Below are positions 54,014-64,000 of a DNA stretch of 64,000 bases, one piece after another. The DNA comes from Gordonia sp. KTR9 (lineage in GTDB: Bacteria; Actinomycetota; Actinomycetes; Mycobacteriales; Mycobacteriaceae). Positions within the stretch are counted from its first letter, which is position 1; the number at the start of each line of letters is the position of its first letter. Position numbers and translations under genes: made by a program. Under the pieces are notes generated by a model that was given only the letters and a program-made list of their open reading frames with translations, ran no database searches and was not told where the DNA came from. The stretch spans positions 2,480,001 through 2,544,000 of the forward strand of contig NC_018581.1 in the NCBI RefSeq assembly GCF_000143885.2, given 5' to 3'.

Positions 54014-55687
54014 TCAGTCGTCGGGACGGCCGACGACCTCGGCCGCGAGTACGTCCAGGGACACACCGCCGAGAGCCAGTGCGCGCGAATGGAAGTCCTG
54101 GAGGGTCCAGTCCGGGTGGAGGCGGAGCGCGTCGGTGCGGGTCCGTTCCCAGACGCGCTGGCCGAGCGCGTACGAGGGGGCCTGACCGGGCCAGCCCAGA
54201 TAGCGGTCGAGCTCGAAGCGCAGCACCGAGTGGTCCATCGCCACCGACGAGGTCAGGAACGTCCAGGCCTTGTCGGCGTCCCAGATCCCGCCGCCGAGGG
54301 ACTCCGGTGCGGGCAGACGGCAGTGCACGCCGATGTCGACCACGACACGCGCGGCCCGCAGCCGCTGGGAGTCGAGCATGCCCATGCGGTCACCCGGGTC
54401 CTCGAGCCAGCCGAGCTCGTCCATCAGCCGCTCGGCGTACAAAGCCCAGCCCTCGCCGTGTCCGGAGGTGAAGGAGGCGAGCTTGCGCCAGGAATTGAGG
54501 TCCGGGTCGACGATCGCCGAGCCGAGCTGCAGGTGATGTCCGGGGACGCCCTCGTGGTAGACGGTCGTCTTCTCCTGCCAGGTGTGGAAGACGGTCTGAT
54601 CGTCGGGTACCGCCCACCACATCCGGCCCGGCCGGGCCAGATCCTCGCTGGGCTGGGTGTAGTAGATGATGCCGGTCGACGACGGGGCGAGCCGGCATTC
54701 GAGCCGGGACAGCCGGGCCGGGAGGTCGAAGTGGGTGCCCGCGAGGCCGGCGACGGCCGCGTCGGAGGTCGCCTGCATCCAGTCGACGAACTCGCCGCGA
54801 TCGTGGATCTGGTACTGCGGCTGGCGATCCAGCCAGGCGAGCGTCGCCGGCACGCCCTGTCCCGGGAGCAGTCCCTCGGCGATCTCCTGCTGCTCGGCGA
54901 CGATCTGCTGCAGCCGGGTCATCGCCCACGCATAGGCGTCGTCGGGGTCGGCGTCGGCGCCCAGATACGCCGGCAGGTGCAGCAGGTACCGGTCGCGGCC
55001 GACGGCGTCGTCGTCGACGGCGTGATCGAGAACCTCGGTGCGCAGGTAGTGGGCGAACGTCCCGAACGAGGTGCGGGCGGCGTCGAGCGCAGTGGCGAGC
55101 GTGCCCGCCAGCGCCGGGTCGGCCGCAATCGGCGCCGTGTTGCCGCCGATGCCGTCGGCCGCCGAATCCGCTTGCCGGGCGACGGCCTCCACCTGCCGGC
55201 GTGCCGGCCGCGGACCGTGCCGGAGCCGGTGGGCCAGACCGTCGACGACGCCGGTGAGCGAGGCCGGGATCGCGGTGAGCCGGGACAGGAAGACCTCGCG
55301 TTGTTCGCGGGTGTCGGTCGGCATGAGGTCGAAGACGTCGCGCAGTGCCTGCAGCGGCGACGCGATGACGTTGCACTCGCCGATGTGCTCGCCGGCGTCG
55401 GCGAGCGCGAGTTCACGACGCAGCGAGGCGCTCATGGTGGCGACGGTGACGCGGTCGATGGCATCGGCGACGTCGGCGCGCGCCAGGGCGGACAGGGTGC
55501 CGGCGGCGACCTCGGCGCGTTCGGCGCACCCCTGCGCCGAGAAATCGGTCATCCGGTCGTCGTGCTCGCCGTGACCGATCTCGGTGGCGAGCAGCGGATC
55601 GAGCGTGCACAGCCGGTCCAGATGCGCCTCGGCGATCGCGTCGACGGCGGTGGGCTCGCGCGCGCCCGCGGTGTCGGTGGCGTTCAC
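54014..55687 (-). CDS. DUF885-family metallopeptidase-like protein
   Basis: A 557-residue protein of the DUF885 family. It shows the H-E-x4-G-H-H-like motif in VYHEGVPGHHLQLG and the downstream EGWALYAERLMDELG, both thought to form a zinc site. Some members act as dipeptidases or carboxypeptidases. GTG 55687 is chosen because it overlaps the stop of the zinc metallopeptidase gene (GTGA). The long opening to 56686 is a shadow across that gene. No signal peptide, so cytosolic. Confidence 0.82.
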   Translation of the reverse strand: MNATDTAGAREPTAVDAIAEAHLDRLCTLDPLLATEIGHGEHDDRMTDFSAQGCAERAEVAAGTLSALARADVADAIDRVTVATMSASLRRELALADAGEHIGECNVIASPLQALRDVFDLMPTDTREQREVFLSRLTAIPASLTGVVDGLAHRLRHGPRPARRQVEAVARQADSAADGIGGNTAPIAADPALAGTLATALDAARTSFGTFAHYLRTEVLDHAVDDDAVGRDRYLLHLPAYLGADADPDDAYAWAMTRLQQIVAEQQEIAEGLLPGQGVPATLAWLDRQPQYQIHDRGEFVDWMQATSDAAVAGLAGTHFDLPARLSRLECRLAPSSTGIIYYTQPSEDLARPGRMWWAVPDDQTVFHTWQEKTTVYHEGVPGHHLQLGSAIVDPDLNSWRKLASFTSGHGEGWALYAERLMDELGWLEDPGDRMGMLDSQRLRAARVVVDIGVHCRLPAPESLGGGIWDADKAWTFLTSSVAMDHSVLRFELDRYLGWPGQAPSYALGQRVWERTRTDALRLHPDWTLQDFHSRALALGGVSLDVLAAEVVGRPDD

Positions 55688-56538
55688 AGGGCGTCGGTGG
55701 CGAACGTGTCGCAGCGATCCGGGTCGCCCGCCTGATAGCCGATGGTGAACCAGCGCGTGCGCTGCGCGGCCGAACCGTGGGTCCAACCCTCGGGATTGGA
55801 ACCCGGACCCTGGATGGTGTCGTCGCCGATGGCCTTCGCGGTCTGGATCACGGTCGCGATCTGTTCCTCGGTGATGGGCGCCAGCAGCGCGTCGGGACCG
55901 TCGTCGGCGTGGTGGGCCCACACCCCGGCGAGGCAGTCTGCCTGCAATTCGACCCGGACCGAACCCGATCGCGGTCCCTGCGAACCCATCCGCTGTCCCT
56001 TCGCGAGCGCGCCGGTGAGATTCTGCACGTGGTGCCCGTACTCGTGGGCCACGACGTACTCCTGCGCGAGAGGTCCGTCGCTGCCGCCCATGCGGCGGAG
56101 CTGGGCGAAGAACGTGGGGTCGAAGTACGCCGTCGAATCGGCGGGGCAGTAGAACGGGCCGGTCGCCGAACTCGCCGAACCGCAACCGGTGTTCACCGCA
56201 TCGGCGAAGATGACCGTCTGCGGCGCCTGGTACTCGGGCCACAGGTCCGACCACACCGTGTCGACGCTCACGGTGGTCGCCTTGATCCGGCAGATCGTGT
56301 TCTCGTTGGCCATCTCGTAAGTGCACGAGTCCAGCTGCTGCTGGATCTGTGCCGCGTCGGACGACGTCCCGGGCGCCGGACCGCCGCCACCGAGCAGGTC
56401 GCCGGGATTCACGCCGAAGAACAGCGCGACGATCGTGATGAGGAGCCCCGCGCCACCGCCCAGCGCGATCCGGCCCCCGCCGCCCCCGCCGCCGGAGACG
56501 TTGCCGGTGTCGATCGATCCGCTGCCTTGGAAGGTCAC
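55684..56538 (-). CDS. Neutral zinc metallopeptidase (YpfJ-like), membrane-anchored
   Basis: A 284-residue protein. A Gly-rich N-terminus (GGGGGGGRIALGGG) leads to one transmembrane helix (LLITIVALFFGV) and the outer catalytic domain with the zinc motif VVAHEYGHHVQNLTG and the third ligand in RVELQADCLAGVWAHHA. Cys in CTYEMANENTICR, NTGCGS and FYCPADS may pair. It corresponds to Rv2575. GTG 56538 start. Coupled to the DUF885 gene, suggesting two steps of peptide breakdown. Confidence 0.87.
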   Translation of the reverse strand: MTFQGSGSIDTGNVSGGGGGGGRIALGGGAGLLITIVALFFGVNPGDLLGGGGPAPGTSSDAAQIQQQLDSCTYEMANENTICRIKATTVSVDTVWSDLWPEYQAPQTVIFADAVNTGCGSASSATGPFYCPADSTAYFDPTFFAQLRRMGGSDGPLAQEYVVAHEYGHHVQNLTGALAKGQRMGSQGPRSGSVRVELQADCLAGVWAHHADDGPDALLAPITEEQIATVIQTAKAIGDDTIQGPGSNPEGWTHGSAAQRTRWFTIGYQAGDPDRCDTFATDAL

Positions 56539-56568
56539 GCGGCCATTCTGGCACGATCGGCACCCGCC

Positions 56569-56622
56569 CCTCGTTGGTTGAGCAGCTGAGGAGCGAAAGC
56601 GACGAGCCGTGGCGAAACCTGC
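56569..56622. repeat. Dispersed palindromic repeat before aspS
   Basis: GGTTGAGCAGCTGAGGAGCG opens it and CGACGAGCCGTGGCGAAACC closes it. The ends GGTT/AACC and a GAGGAGCGAAAGCGACGAGCC core follow the pattern of a repeat found many times in Mycobacteriales genomes. The core is shared with 48300-48330. Confidence 0.65.
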
Positions 56623-56734
56623 CCTCGGTGAGGCAGCGCCGGTATGCGATTGACGCCTCGGGGCACGGATACGGCACCATGGACACCTGGTCTGCGTTTC
56701 CGCCGGCCGATTTCGACTCCGGGAAGGATTCTCA

Positions 56735-58567
56735 GTGCTCCGCACGCATTCCGCAGGTTCGCTGCGCCGCGCCGACGCGTTGCAGACCGTCACCGTCGCC
56801 GGGTGGGTCGCGCGCCGTCGCGACCACGGTGGCGTTGTCTTCATCGACCTGCGCGACGCCACCGGGCTGGTCCAGGTGGTCTTCCGGGACGAGTCGGTCG
56901 CACCGGCCGCCCACCGGCTGCGCGCCGAGTACTGCGTGGCGGTGACCGGCGTCGTCGAGGTGCGCCCCGAGGGCAGTGAGAACCCCAACCTGAGCTCCGG
57001 CGAGATCGAGATCAACGCCGTCGAGCTCGAGGTCCTCAACGAGTCGGCGCCCCTGCCGTTCCAGCTCGACGAGACGCCGGGCGAGGAGGCGCGTCTGCGC
57101 CACCGCTACCTCGACCTCCGGCGCGAGGGGCCGAGTGCGGCCCTGCGTCTGCGTTCGCGGGCCAACGCGGCCGCGCGTGGCGTGCTCGCCGCGCACGACT
57201 TCACCGAGATCGAGACGCCCACGCTGACCCGGTCCACGCCGGAAGGGGCCCGGGACTTCCTGGTCCCGGCGCGCCTGCAGCCGGGCACGTTCTACGCGCT
57301 GCCGCAGAGCCCGCAGCTGTTCAAGCAGCTGCTGATGGTCGCCGGCATGGAGCGCTACTACCAGATCGCGCGCTGTTACCGCGACGAGGACTTCCGGGCC
57401 GACCGGCAGCCGGAGTTCACCCAGCTCGACATCGAGATGAGCTTCGTCGATCAGGACGACGTCATCGCGGTCGCCGAGGAGATCCTGGTCGCGCTGTGGA
57501 AGCTCATCGGGGTCGACATCTCGACCCCGATCCCGCGGATGACCTACGCCGACGCGATGCGCCGCTTCGGTTCGGACAAGCCGGATCTGCGCTTCGGGAT
57601 CGAACTCGTGGAATGCGCCGAGTACTTCAAGGACACCCCGTTCCGGGTGTTCCAGGCCCCGTACGTCGGTGCCGTGGTCATGTCGGGCGGGGCGTCGCAG
57701 CCGCGTCGTCAGCTCGACGCGTGGCAGGAGTGGGCCAAGCAGCGCGGTGCGCGCGGTCTGGCATACGTGCTCATCGGGGAGGACGGCACGCTCAGCGGGC
57801 CGGTCGCCAAGAACCTGTCCGAGGAGGAGCGCTCCGGTCTGGCCGCTCACGTCGGCGCGAAGCCCGGCGACTGTGTGTTCTTCGGTGCGGGAGAGGTGAA
57901 GTCGACGCGCGCGCTGCTGGGCGCCGCCCGCGGCGAGATCGCCTCGAAGCTGGGTCTCGTCAAGGACGGCGACTGGGCGTTCACCTGGGTGGTCGACGCG
58001 CCGATGTTCGAACCGGCCGCGGACGCAACCGCTTCCGGCGATGTGGCACTCGGGCATTCGGCCTGGACCGCGGTGCATCACGCGTTCACCTCGCCCAAGC
58101 CGGAGTCGATCGACGCCCTCGAGTCCGATCCCGGCGCGGCCCTGGCCTACGCCTACGACATCGTGTGCAACGGCAACGAGATCGGCGGCGGATCGATCCG
58201 TATCCATCGCCGTGACGTGCAGGAGCGGGTCTTCGAGATCATGGGCATCGGCCACGACGAGGCGCAGGAGAAGTTCGGCTTCCTGCTCGACGCCTTTGCC
58301 TACGGCGCACCGCCGCACGGTGGCATCGCCTTCGGCTGGGACCGCATCACCGCGCTGCTCGCCGGTGAGTCGTCCATCCGCGAGGTGATCGCCTTCCCGA
58401 AGTCGGGTGGTGGCGTCGACCCGCTGACCGATGCCCCGGCCGCGATCACCGCGCAGCAGCGCAAGGAATCGGGGATCGACGCCAAGCCCGCGCCGCGGGG
58501 CGGCGCCGGCCGGCCGGACAGCGAGCAAAAGGGCGCCGCGACGGGCGCCGAAGGTACCTCGGCCTGA
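56735..58567 (+). CDS. aspS: Aspartyl-tRNA synthetase
   Basis: A 610-residue bacterial-type AspRS. The OB-fold anticodon domain has [27 protein letters not shown]. Catalytic motif 2 is [21 protein letters not shown], the GAD insertion domain lies in the middle, and motif 3 is [17 protein letters not shown] 56735 follows GGAAGGA. The actinobacterial enzyme is often non-discriminating and also charges tRNA-Asn; this cannot be judged from sequence here. It ends before a strong hairpin. Confidence 0.95.
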   Translation: MLRTHSAGSLRRADALQTVTVAGWVARRRDHGGVVFIDLRDATGLVQVVFRDESVAPAAHRLRAEYCVAVTGVVEVRPEGSENPNLSSGEIEINAVELEVLNESAPLPFQLDETPGEEARLRHRYLDLRREGPSAALRLRSRANAAARGVLAAHDFTEIETPTLTRSTPEGARDFLVPARLQPGTFYALPQSPQLFKQLLMVAGMERYYQIARCYRDEDFRADRQPEFTQLDIEMSFVDQDDVIAVAEEILVALWKLIGVDISTPIPRMTYADAMRRFGSDKPDLRFGIELVECAEYFKDTPFRVFQAPYVGAVVMSGGASQPRRQLDAWQEWAKQRGARGLAYVLIGEDGTLSGPVAKNLSEEERSGLAAHVGAKPGDCVFFGAGEVKSTRALLGAARGEIASKLGLVKDGDWAFTWVVDAPMFEPAADATASGDVALGHSAWTAVHHAFTSPKPESIDALESDPGAALAYAYDIVCNGNEIGGGSIRIHRRDVQERVFEIMGIGHDEAQEKFGFLLDAFAYGAPPHGGIAFGWDRITALLAGESSIREVIAFPKSGGGVDPLTDAPAAITAQQRKESGIDAKPAPRGGAGRPDSEQKGAATGAEGTSA

Positions 58568-58575
58568 GCCGAAAT

Positions 58576-58605
58576 GCGGTGGCCGGACGTGAGTTCGGCC
58601 ACCGC
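58576..58605 (+). terminator. Terminator hairpin after aspS
   Basis: Perfect 10-bp arms GCGGTGGCCG / CGGCCACCGC with a 10-nt loop, 8 nt after the aspS stop. No T-run follows. Confidence 0.65.
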
Positions 58606-58737
58606 GGGTCCTTCCGCGGTGCTCGCCACCCGGCGCCTTCCGGTCATCTGTGATGAGATCTCCTCCATGGCGCACAGCGGTGGGACCGAGTCGGCTGCCG
58701 GGACCGTGGTGACACGCACCGGCGGGGAGGTCCGTCG

Positions 58738-61700
58738 GTGACGATCAAGGTCGCCCTCGAACACCGGACGGTGTACTCCTTCGACCGGCCGACCAGGATC
58801 TACCCGCACGTCGTCCGCCTGCGTCCGGCGCCGCACTCACGCACTCCCATCGAGGCCTACTCGCTCACCGTCGAGCCCGGTGCGCATTTCCTGAACTGGC
58901 AGCAGGACGCGTTCAGCAATTACCTGGCGCGCCTGGTGTTCCCGGAGCCGTCGAACTCCCTCGGGATCACCGTGAGCCTGGTCGCGGACCTCACCGCGAT
59001 CAACCCGTTCGACTTCTTCATCGAGGACTGGGCCGAGTTCTTCGGGTTCGAGTATCCCGCCGAACTGCGGCGCGACCTGGAGATCTTCCTTCGGCCGGCG
59101 GGTGTCACCGAAGGTGAATTCGCCGGTGCACCAGTACATCCGGAGATCGCGAAGTTCGCGGCCAAGCACCGTCCGGCCGGTCGTACGCGCGTCATCGACT
59201 TCCTCGTGCGACTCAACGCGGCGGTCCGGGACGCCGTCGGTTACACCGTTCGCCTCGAGGCGGGCGTTCAATCACCGGAGTACACCCTGTCCAGCGCGAT
59301 CGGGTCGTGCCGGGACTCGGCCTGGTTGCTGGTCGCCCTCCTGCGCGAACTCGGGTTCGCGGCGCGTTTCGTCTCCGGCTATCTCGTCCAGCTGACCTCG
59401 GATGTGAAGTCGCTCGACGGCCCGTCGGGTCCCGACGCCGACTTCACCGATCTGCACGCATGGACCGAGGTGTACCTCCCCGGTGCCGGATGGGTGGGTC
59501 TGGACCCGACGTCGGGCCTGTTCGCCGGCGAAGGACACATCCCCTTGGCCGCCACCCCACACCCCGTCGGCGCCGCCCCGATCACCGGATCGACCGGTCC
59601 GTGCCACGCGACACTCGATTTCACCAACACGGTCACGCGGTTCCACGAGGACCCGCGCGTCACCCTGCCCTACACCGCCGAACAGTGGACCCGGGTGACC
59701 GACCTCGGCGCCCTGGTCGACGAGCGGATGGAACGCAACGACGTGCGCCTGACGATGGGTGGCGAGCCGACGTTCGTGTCTATCGACAACCAGACGGATC
59801 CGGAATGGCGGACCGCCGCGGACGGCCCGCACAAACGGTTGCTGGCCGGACGGCTGGCCGGCCGTCTGCACCAGGCGTATGCACCGGGTGGGCTGATCCG
59901 GCGCAGCCAGGGCAAGTGGTATCCCGGCGAACCGCTCCCGCGCTGGCAGCTCGAACTGATGTGGCGCACCGACGGACTGCCGATCTGGCGGGACCCGCAA
60001 TTGCTCGCCGATCCGTGGGCGACGCCGGAACAGTGCGCGGCCGCGATCGAGACCGAGACCCACGGCCCGGATCCGGAGAACATCGGCGATGCCGGCCCGG
60101 CGCGGGAACTGCTCACCGCGTTCGCCGAGGCGCTCGGGCTCCCGGCCGACCAGGTCGTGCCCGCCTACGAGGACCCGCTGGTGCGCATGCGCGAGCTCGC
60201 CGCGATGCCACCCGGTGATCCCGGGACCGACCCGACCCTGCCCGCCGCGCGGTCGTTCGCGCAGGCCGAGATCGCCGTCGACGCCGATTCGACGGAGGGC
60301 GACGACGACGAGAGCCTCTCGCCGGCAGTGGATTCCGTCAACCGCAGGCGAGCGCTGATCGCCCGGCTCGACGCCGCCGTCACCGAGCCGAGCGCCCACC
60401 TGTTGCCGTTGAGCCGGTCGGAGGACCGGACCGCGTGGCAGAGCGCGGTGTGGACGACCCGGCGAGGACGGATCGTGCTGACCCCCGGCACCTCGCCGGC
60501 CGGGTTGCGCCTGCCGCTCAACTCATTGTCGTGGGGTCCGGCGCCGACACTGTTCGAGGCCGACCCGTCCGCACGCCACGAGGACCTCCCGGCCGACCCG
60601 TCGGAAGCCCTGGGCCACACCGTGCGCGCGGTGGACCCCGCGCAGTTCCTCCCGCGCACGGCCCTCGTCGCCGAGGTCCGCGGCGGCGTGGTCCACGTGT
60701 TCATGCCACCGACCTCGACGCTCGAGGAGTACCTCGCGATCGTCGAACTCGTCGAGGACGCGGCGGCCGCGACATCGACGCCGGTCGTCGTCGAGGGATA
60801 CGGACCGCCCGCCGATCCGCGCCTCGTCTCGTTGTCGGTGACCCCGGACCCGGGCGTCGTCGAGGTCAACATCCAGCCGACCCATGGTTTCGCCGAGCAG
60901 TCCGAATTGCTCGAATCGCTGTACGAGCACGCGCGACAGGTCCGCCTGGGCACGGAGAGTTTCGATCTCGACGGCAGCCACGGCGGCACGGGCGGCGGCA
61001 ACCACATCACCCTCGGCGGCGTCACGCCCGCGGATTCGCCGATGCTGCGCCGCCCCGACCTGCTGGTGTCCATGCTGACCTACTGGCAGCGTCATCCCGC
61101 GCTGTCGTACCTGTTCTCCGGCCGGTTCATCGGCACCACGTCGCAGGCACCGCGAGTCGACGAGGGACGCGAGTCGGCGCTGTACGAACTGGAGATCGCC
61201 TTCGCCGAGATCGACCGGCTCGCGGTCAAGAACGCCACCGGCGGGCGATTCGACGGCGCGCCGCCCAATCCCTGGGTCACCGACCGGGCGCTGCGACACC
61301 TGCTGACCGACATCACCGGGAACACCCACCGGGCCGAGTTCTGCATCGACAAGCTCTACAGCCCGGACTCGGTGCGCGGCCGGCTGGGCCTGCTGGAACT
61401 GCGGGCCTTCGAGATGCCGCCGCACCACCGGATGGCGATGGTGCAGTCGCTGCTGGTGCGCAGCCTGGTGTCGTGGTTCTGGGAGAAGCCCTACCGTGCC
61501 CGGCTTATCCGCCACGGCGGTGACCTGCACGGAAAACACCTGTTGCCGCACTACGTCATCGCCGACATCGCGCTGGTCGCCGAGGAACTGCGCGAGGCCG
61601 GCTACCCGTTCGAGACCGCGTGGCTGGATCCGTTCACCGAATTCCGCTTCCCGCGTCTGGGGACCGTGCAGATCCGCGACCAGGAAATCGAGTTGCGCAG

Positions 61701-62223
61701 TGCCATCGAACCGTGGAACACGCTGGGGGAGGAGTCGACCGGAACCGGCACCGCCCGGTACGTGGACTCCTCCGTCGAACGCGTGCAGGTGCGGGTCCTG
61801 GGTGGCGAGGACGATCGATATCTGCTGACCTGCAACGGGTTCCCGATCCCGCTGCGTGCCACGGGACGTACCGGCGAACGCGTGGCCGGCATCCGCTTCC
61901 GGGCCTGGCAGCCGCCGAGCTCGCTGCACCCGACGATCACCATCGACACCCCGCTGACCTTCGACCTGATCGACACGGTCAACGGCCGGTCGGTGGGCGG
62001 CGCGACCTATCACGTCGTGCACCCCGGCGGACGCGCCTACGATCGTCCGCCGGTCAACGCGGTCGAGGCCGAATCGCGGCGCAACGGGCGGTTCGAGGCC
62101 GCCGGACACACCACGGGCACCGTCGACGTCGGACTGTTGCGCGAGCGGCAGTCCCGGCAGGCCATCGACTTCGGGGTGCCCGGAATCCTCGACCTGCGGC
62201 GGGCACGTACAGTTCTGCGGTGA
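58738..62223 (+). CDS. Transglutaminase-like / DUF2126 fusion protein
   Basis: An 1161-residue protein (Rv2566 type). The N-terminal part has a bacterial transglutaminase fold: beta-sandwich start ([14 protein letters not shown]), catalytic Cys191 in [11 protein letters not shown], His240 in [12 protein letters not shown] and Asp in GLDPTSG. The remaining two-thirds is DUF2126, with [30 protein letters not shown] and [19 protein letters not shown]. It has been proposed to work with ATP-grasp and alpha-E proteins in making or cutting an unknown peptide. GTG 58738 start; it overlaps the next gene by 4 nt. Confidence 0.88.
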   Translation: MTIKVALEHRTVYSFDRPTRIYPHVVRLRPAPHSRTPIEAYSLTVEPGAHFLNWQQDAFSNYLARLVFPEPSNSLGITVSLVADLTAINPFDFFIEDWAEFFGFEYPAELRRDLEIFLRPAGVTEGEFAGAPVHPEIAKFAAKHRPAGRTRVIDFLVRLNAAVRDAVGYTVRLEAGVQSPEYTLSSAIGSCRDSAWLLVALLRELGFAARFVSGYLVQLTSDVKSLDGPSGPDADFTDLHAWTEVYLPGAGWVGLDPTSGLFAGEGHIPLAATPHPVGAAPITGSTGPCHATLDFTNTVTRFHEDPRVTLPYTAEQWTRVTDLGALVDERMERNDVRLTMGGEPTFVSIDNQTDPEWRTAADGPHKRLLAGRLAGRLHQAYAPGGLIRRSQGKWYPGEPLPRWQLELMWRTDGLPIWRDPQLLADPWATPEQCAAAIETETHGPDPENIGDAGPARELLTAFAEALGLPADQVVPAYEDPLVRMRELAAMPPGDPGTDPTLPAARSFAQAEIAVDADSTEGDDDESLSPAVDSVNRRRALIARLDAAVTEPSAHLLPLSRSEDRTAWQSAVWTTRRGRIVLTPGTSPAGLRLPLNSLSWGPAPTLFEADPSARHEDLPADPSEALGHTVRAVDPAQFLPRTALVAEVRGGVVHVFMPPTSTLEEYLAIVELVEDAAAATSTPVVVEGYGPPADPRLVSLSVTPDPGVVEVNIQPTHGFAEQSELLESLYEHARQVRLGTESFDLDGSHGGTGGGNHITLGGVTPADSPMLRRPDLLVSMLTYWQRHPALSYLFSGRFIGTTSQAPRVDEGRESALYELEIAFAEIDRLAVKNATGGRFDGAPPNPWVTDRALRHLLTDITGNTHRAEFCIDKLYSPDSVRGRLGLLELRAFEMPPHHRMAMVQSLLVRSLVSWFWEKPYRARLIRHGGDLHGKHLLPHYVIADIALVAEELREAGYPFETAWLDPFTEFRFPRLGTVQIRDQEIELRSAIEPWNTLGEESTGTGTARYVDSSVERVQVRVLGGEDDRYLLTCNGFPIPLRATGRTGERVAGIRFRAWQPPSSLHPTITIDTPLTFDLIDTVNGRSVGGATYHVVHPGGRAYDRPPVNAVEAESRRNGRFEAAGHTTGTVDVGLLRERQSRQAIDFGVPGILDLRRARTVLR

Positions 62224-64000
62224 CCTCTTCGCCGGGCAACGCTTCCGCGGTGTTCGACCGCTACCGCGCCGAGGGCCACACGCTCTTCGATCCGGGCCGG
62301 CCGCTCGACTCCTACGACGAACTCCTGGAACCCGGTGGGGGAATCCGCCCGGCATGGGCGGACCTGGCCCGCATCTATCAGTTGCGCGGACCCGACCGCC
62401 TCCGGGATTCCGCCGCCCGGCTGGCCGCCGCGGTGAGCGACGACGGCGTGGTCTACAACGACTTCGACGGCCGCGACACCGTGACCCGCGACTGGGAGGT
62501 CGACGCGGTGCCGCTGGTCGTCGACGGCGTCGAGTGGGCCGAACTCGAGAAGGCCATCACGCAGCGTTCTATGCTGCTGGACCTGCTGCTGCGTGACCTC
62601 TATCGCGATCAGAAGACAATCGCCGCCGGACTTGTCGCGCCGGAGATGGTCTTCGGGCATCCGGGGTACATCCGCAAGGCCGCGCGCCTGGAGGTCGCCG
62701 GCCCGCATGCCTTGTTCCTGCACGCGGTCGACATCTCGCGAACCCCCGACGGCGAATTCGTCGCCTACCGCGATCGTACCCAGGCGCCGTCGGGCGTCGG
62801 GTACGCGATCGTCGGTCGCCGGCTGATGTCGAAGACCTTCCCGCAGCTGTTCCAGGCGTGCGCGCCACGGCCGATGGCCAATTTCGCCGCCACGATGAGG
62901 CTGGCGCTCACCGAGTACGCGCCGCCGGGGGTCGACGACCCGACGGTGGCGGTCCTCAGTCCGGGCAGCATGTCCGAGACCGCGTTCGACCAGGCCTATC
63001 TCGCCTCGGTGCTCGGCTTCCCGCTCGTCGAAGGTGCCGATCTCACCGTCCGCGACGGTGCGGTGTACATGCGGTCGCTGGGTCGGTACAAGCGCGTGGA
63101 CGTGTTGTTGCGGCGCGTCGACGCCGCCTACGCGGATCCGCTGGACCTGCGGACGGACTCCCAGCTCGGCGTCGCGGGCCTGGTCGAGGCGATCTCGCGC
63201 GGCACCGTGACGGTCCTCAACACCCTCGGCTCGGGCGTCCTGGAGAACCCGGCGCTGCACACCGTGCTGGAGCGTCTGGCGCCGGTACTGCTCGACGAGG
63301 ATCTGCGGTTGAGGTCGGTCACCACCCACTGGGCGGGAGATCGGTTGCAGCGCGGTCTGATCCGTGACCGGCTGGCCTCCCTGGTGCTGACCAACACGTG
63401 CACGGGCGAGGAGTTCATCGGTCCGCTGCTCGCCGCTGCCGATCGCGCCGAGCTCGACGCCCGGATCGAGGCGCAGACGTGGCAGTGGGTGGCGCGCGAC
63501 CTCGAGGCGTTCTCGGTGGCCCCCACGGTCACCCCCGGCAGTGGTTCCGGCGGTCCACCGGCGACGCTGCGCGCGGCACCGGTGTCGGTCCGCGCCTTCA
63601 GCGTCGCGCAGGGTCCCGGCTACGCGGTGATGCCGGGCGGGCTGGGCGCGGTCCTCGCCGACGGGGTCGAGGGTGCTGCTCACCATGTGGTTGCCGCCAA
63701 GGACGTCTGGGTCACCAGCACCGAGGTGGGCGGGCACATATCGCGCCGTTCGGAGACGCGCGGCGAGCCGGCCGCCGAGGTCCTCTCGGGCGCGGCGGGC
63801 CGTCCGGTGACCCGTGAATACTCCGACGTCGCGGCCGCGGCCAGCCCTCGTGTCCTGGCGGACCTGTTCTGGCTGGGCCGCTACGGCGAACGGACCGAGC
63901 TGGTGACGCGCCTGGCCAAGGTGTCCCGCGAGCGGTATCAGGACTTCCAGTACCGCCCGTGGATGTCCGGTACACCGGCGGTGCCGCTGCTGCTGCACGC
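62220..64000 (+). CDS. Circularly permuted ATP-grasp / alpha-E protein, 3' end outside window
   Basis: The reading opens at GTG 62220 ([23 protein letters not shown]) and remains open to the end, 593 codons so far. Circularly permuted ATP-grasp features are the VEWAELEKAITQRSMLLDLLLRDLY segment, the FGHPGYIRKAARLE block, and GTVTVLNTLGSGVLENPALH with DLRLRSVTTHWAGD. From about residue 520 (REYSDVAAAASPRVLADLFWLGRYGERTELVTRL) an alpha-E domain begins, as in Rv2567. It overlaps the DUF2126 gene stop (GTGA). Such pairs probably activate a carboxylate to form an amide bond. Confidence 0.85.
   Translation, partial: MTSSPGNASAVFDRYRAEGHTLFDPGRPLDSYDELLEPGGGIRPAWADLARIYQLRGPDRLRDSAARLAAAVSDDGVVYNDFDGRDTVTRDWEVDAVPLVVDGVEWAELEKAITQRSMLLDLLLRDLYRDQKTIAAGLVAPEMVFGHPGYIRKAARLEVAGPHALFLHAVDISRTPDGEFVAYRDRTQAPSGVGYAIVGRRLMSKTFPQLFQACAPRPMANFAATMRLALTEYAPPGVDDPTVAVLSPGSMSETAFDQAYLASVLGFPLVEGADLTVRDGAVYMRSLGRYKRVDVLLRRVDAAYADPLDLRTDSQLGVAGLVEAISRGTVTVLNTLGSGVLENPALHTVLERLAPVLLDEDLRLRSVTTHWAGDRLQRGLIRDRLASLVLTNTCTGEEFIGPLLAAADRAELDARIEAQTWQWVARDLEAFSVAPTVTPGSGSGGPPATLRAAPVSVRAFSVAQGPGYAVMPGGLGAVLADGVEGAAHHVVAAKDVWVTSTEVGGHISRRSETRGEPAAEVLSGAAGRPVTREYSDVAAAASPRVLADLFWLGRYGERTELVTRLAKVSRERYQDFQYRPWMSGTPAVPLLLH

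Noticed and set aside
55684..56686. N-terminal extension of the DUF885 gene to 56686.
   Set aside because: It covers the zinc metallopeptidase gene in another frame and starts in the dispersed repeat. GTG 55687 overlaps that gene's stop and opens a family-like N-terminus.

Overview
The window is high-GC, densely coding actinobacterial chromosome. Gene order over most of it matches the Mycobacterium tuberculosis Rv2671-Rv2566 segment as I remember it: ribD-like, zapE-like, GNAT, tRNA Val/Cys/Gly/Val, thrS, HIT, pgsA, patA, pimA, pdxS, tesB, pdxT, yebC, ruvCAB, yajC-secD-secF, apt, relA, ppi, glyoxalase II-like, hisS, aspS, Rv2566/Rv2567-like. This points to Mycobacteriales (Gordonia, Rhodococcus, Williamsia or a close relative). 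No species can be named from the sequence alone.

Layout. 1-3.8 kb: start of a RibD-like reductase, two convergent AFG1/ZapE-type ATPases separated by a long hairpin, a GNAT and a rhodanese. 3.8-9.85 kb: an accessory catabolic cluster, with a Baeyer-Villiger-type monooxygenase divergent from a nitroreductase, acyl-CoA synthetase, TetR and alpha-methylacyl-CoA racemase operon. Two identical-arm operators lie between the divergent starts. 9.89-19.92 kb: a 10.0-kb integrated element in the 3' end of a tRNA-Val gene, bounded by 31-bp direct repeats. It has a tyrosine integrase, excisionase, small HTH proteins, a replication protein with iterons inside its gene, a scaffold-like protein, a major capsid protein, and an opposing operon of unknown membrane and coiled-coil proteins. 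It resembles the phiRv1/phiRv2 type of mini-prophage or phage satellite and carries no recognisable portal, terminase, tail or lysis gene.

19.9-25.4 kb: four tRNAs, a small alarmone synthetase, three small secreted proteins (the first frameshifted), a lipoprotein, a GT87 mannosyltransferase and a PGPGW-type membrane protein. 25.4-31.6 kb: thrS followed by the tightly overlapping phosphatidylinositol mannoside operon. 31.6-36.5 kb: pdxS and pdxT, separated by an inserted PP2C phosphatase, FHA protein and LuxR-type regulator plus tesB. 36.7-39.8 kb: yebC and ruvCAB, with both a LexA-type box and a PafBC-type promoter before ruvC. 39.9-48.2 kb: YajC-SecD-SecF, a substrate-binding lipoprotein, apt and relA.

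48.2-49.5 kb: a four-copy tandem repeat and a cyclophilin. 49.7-54.0 kb: a metallo-beta-lactamase protein, hisS, and a TetR/unknown/SDR group with its own operator. 54.0-58.6 kb: a DUF885 peptidase and neutral zinc metallopeptidase pair, then aspS. 58.7-64 kb: a transglutaminase-DUF2126 protein and the start of a circularly permuted ATP-grasp protein, which runs off the end.

The integrated element is the most likely place for undescribed biology: a satellite-sized unit that makes capsid parts but none of the other virion or packaging proteins I can recognise, has a built-in iteron origin, and carries an uncharacterised membrane-protein operon.
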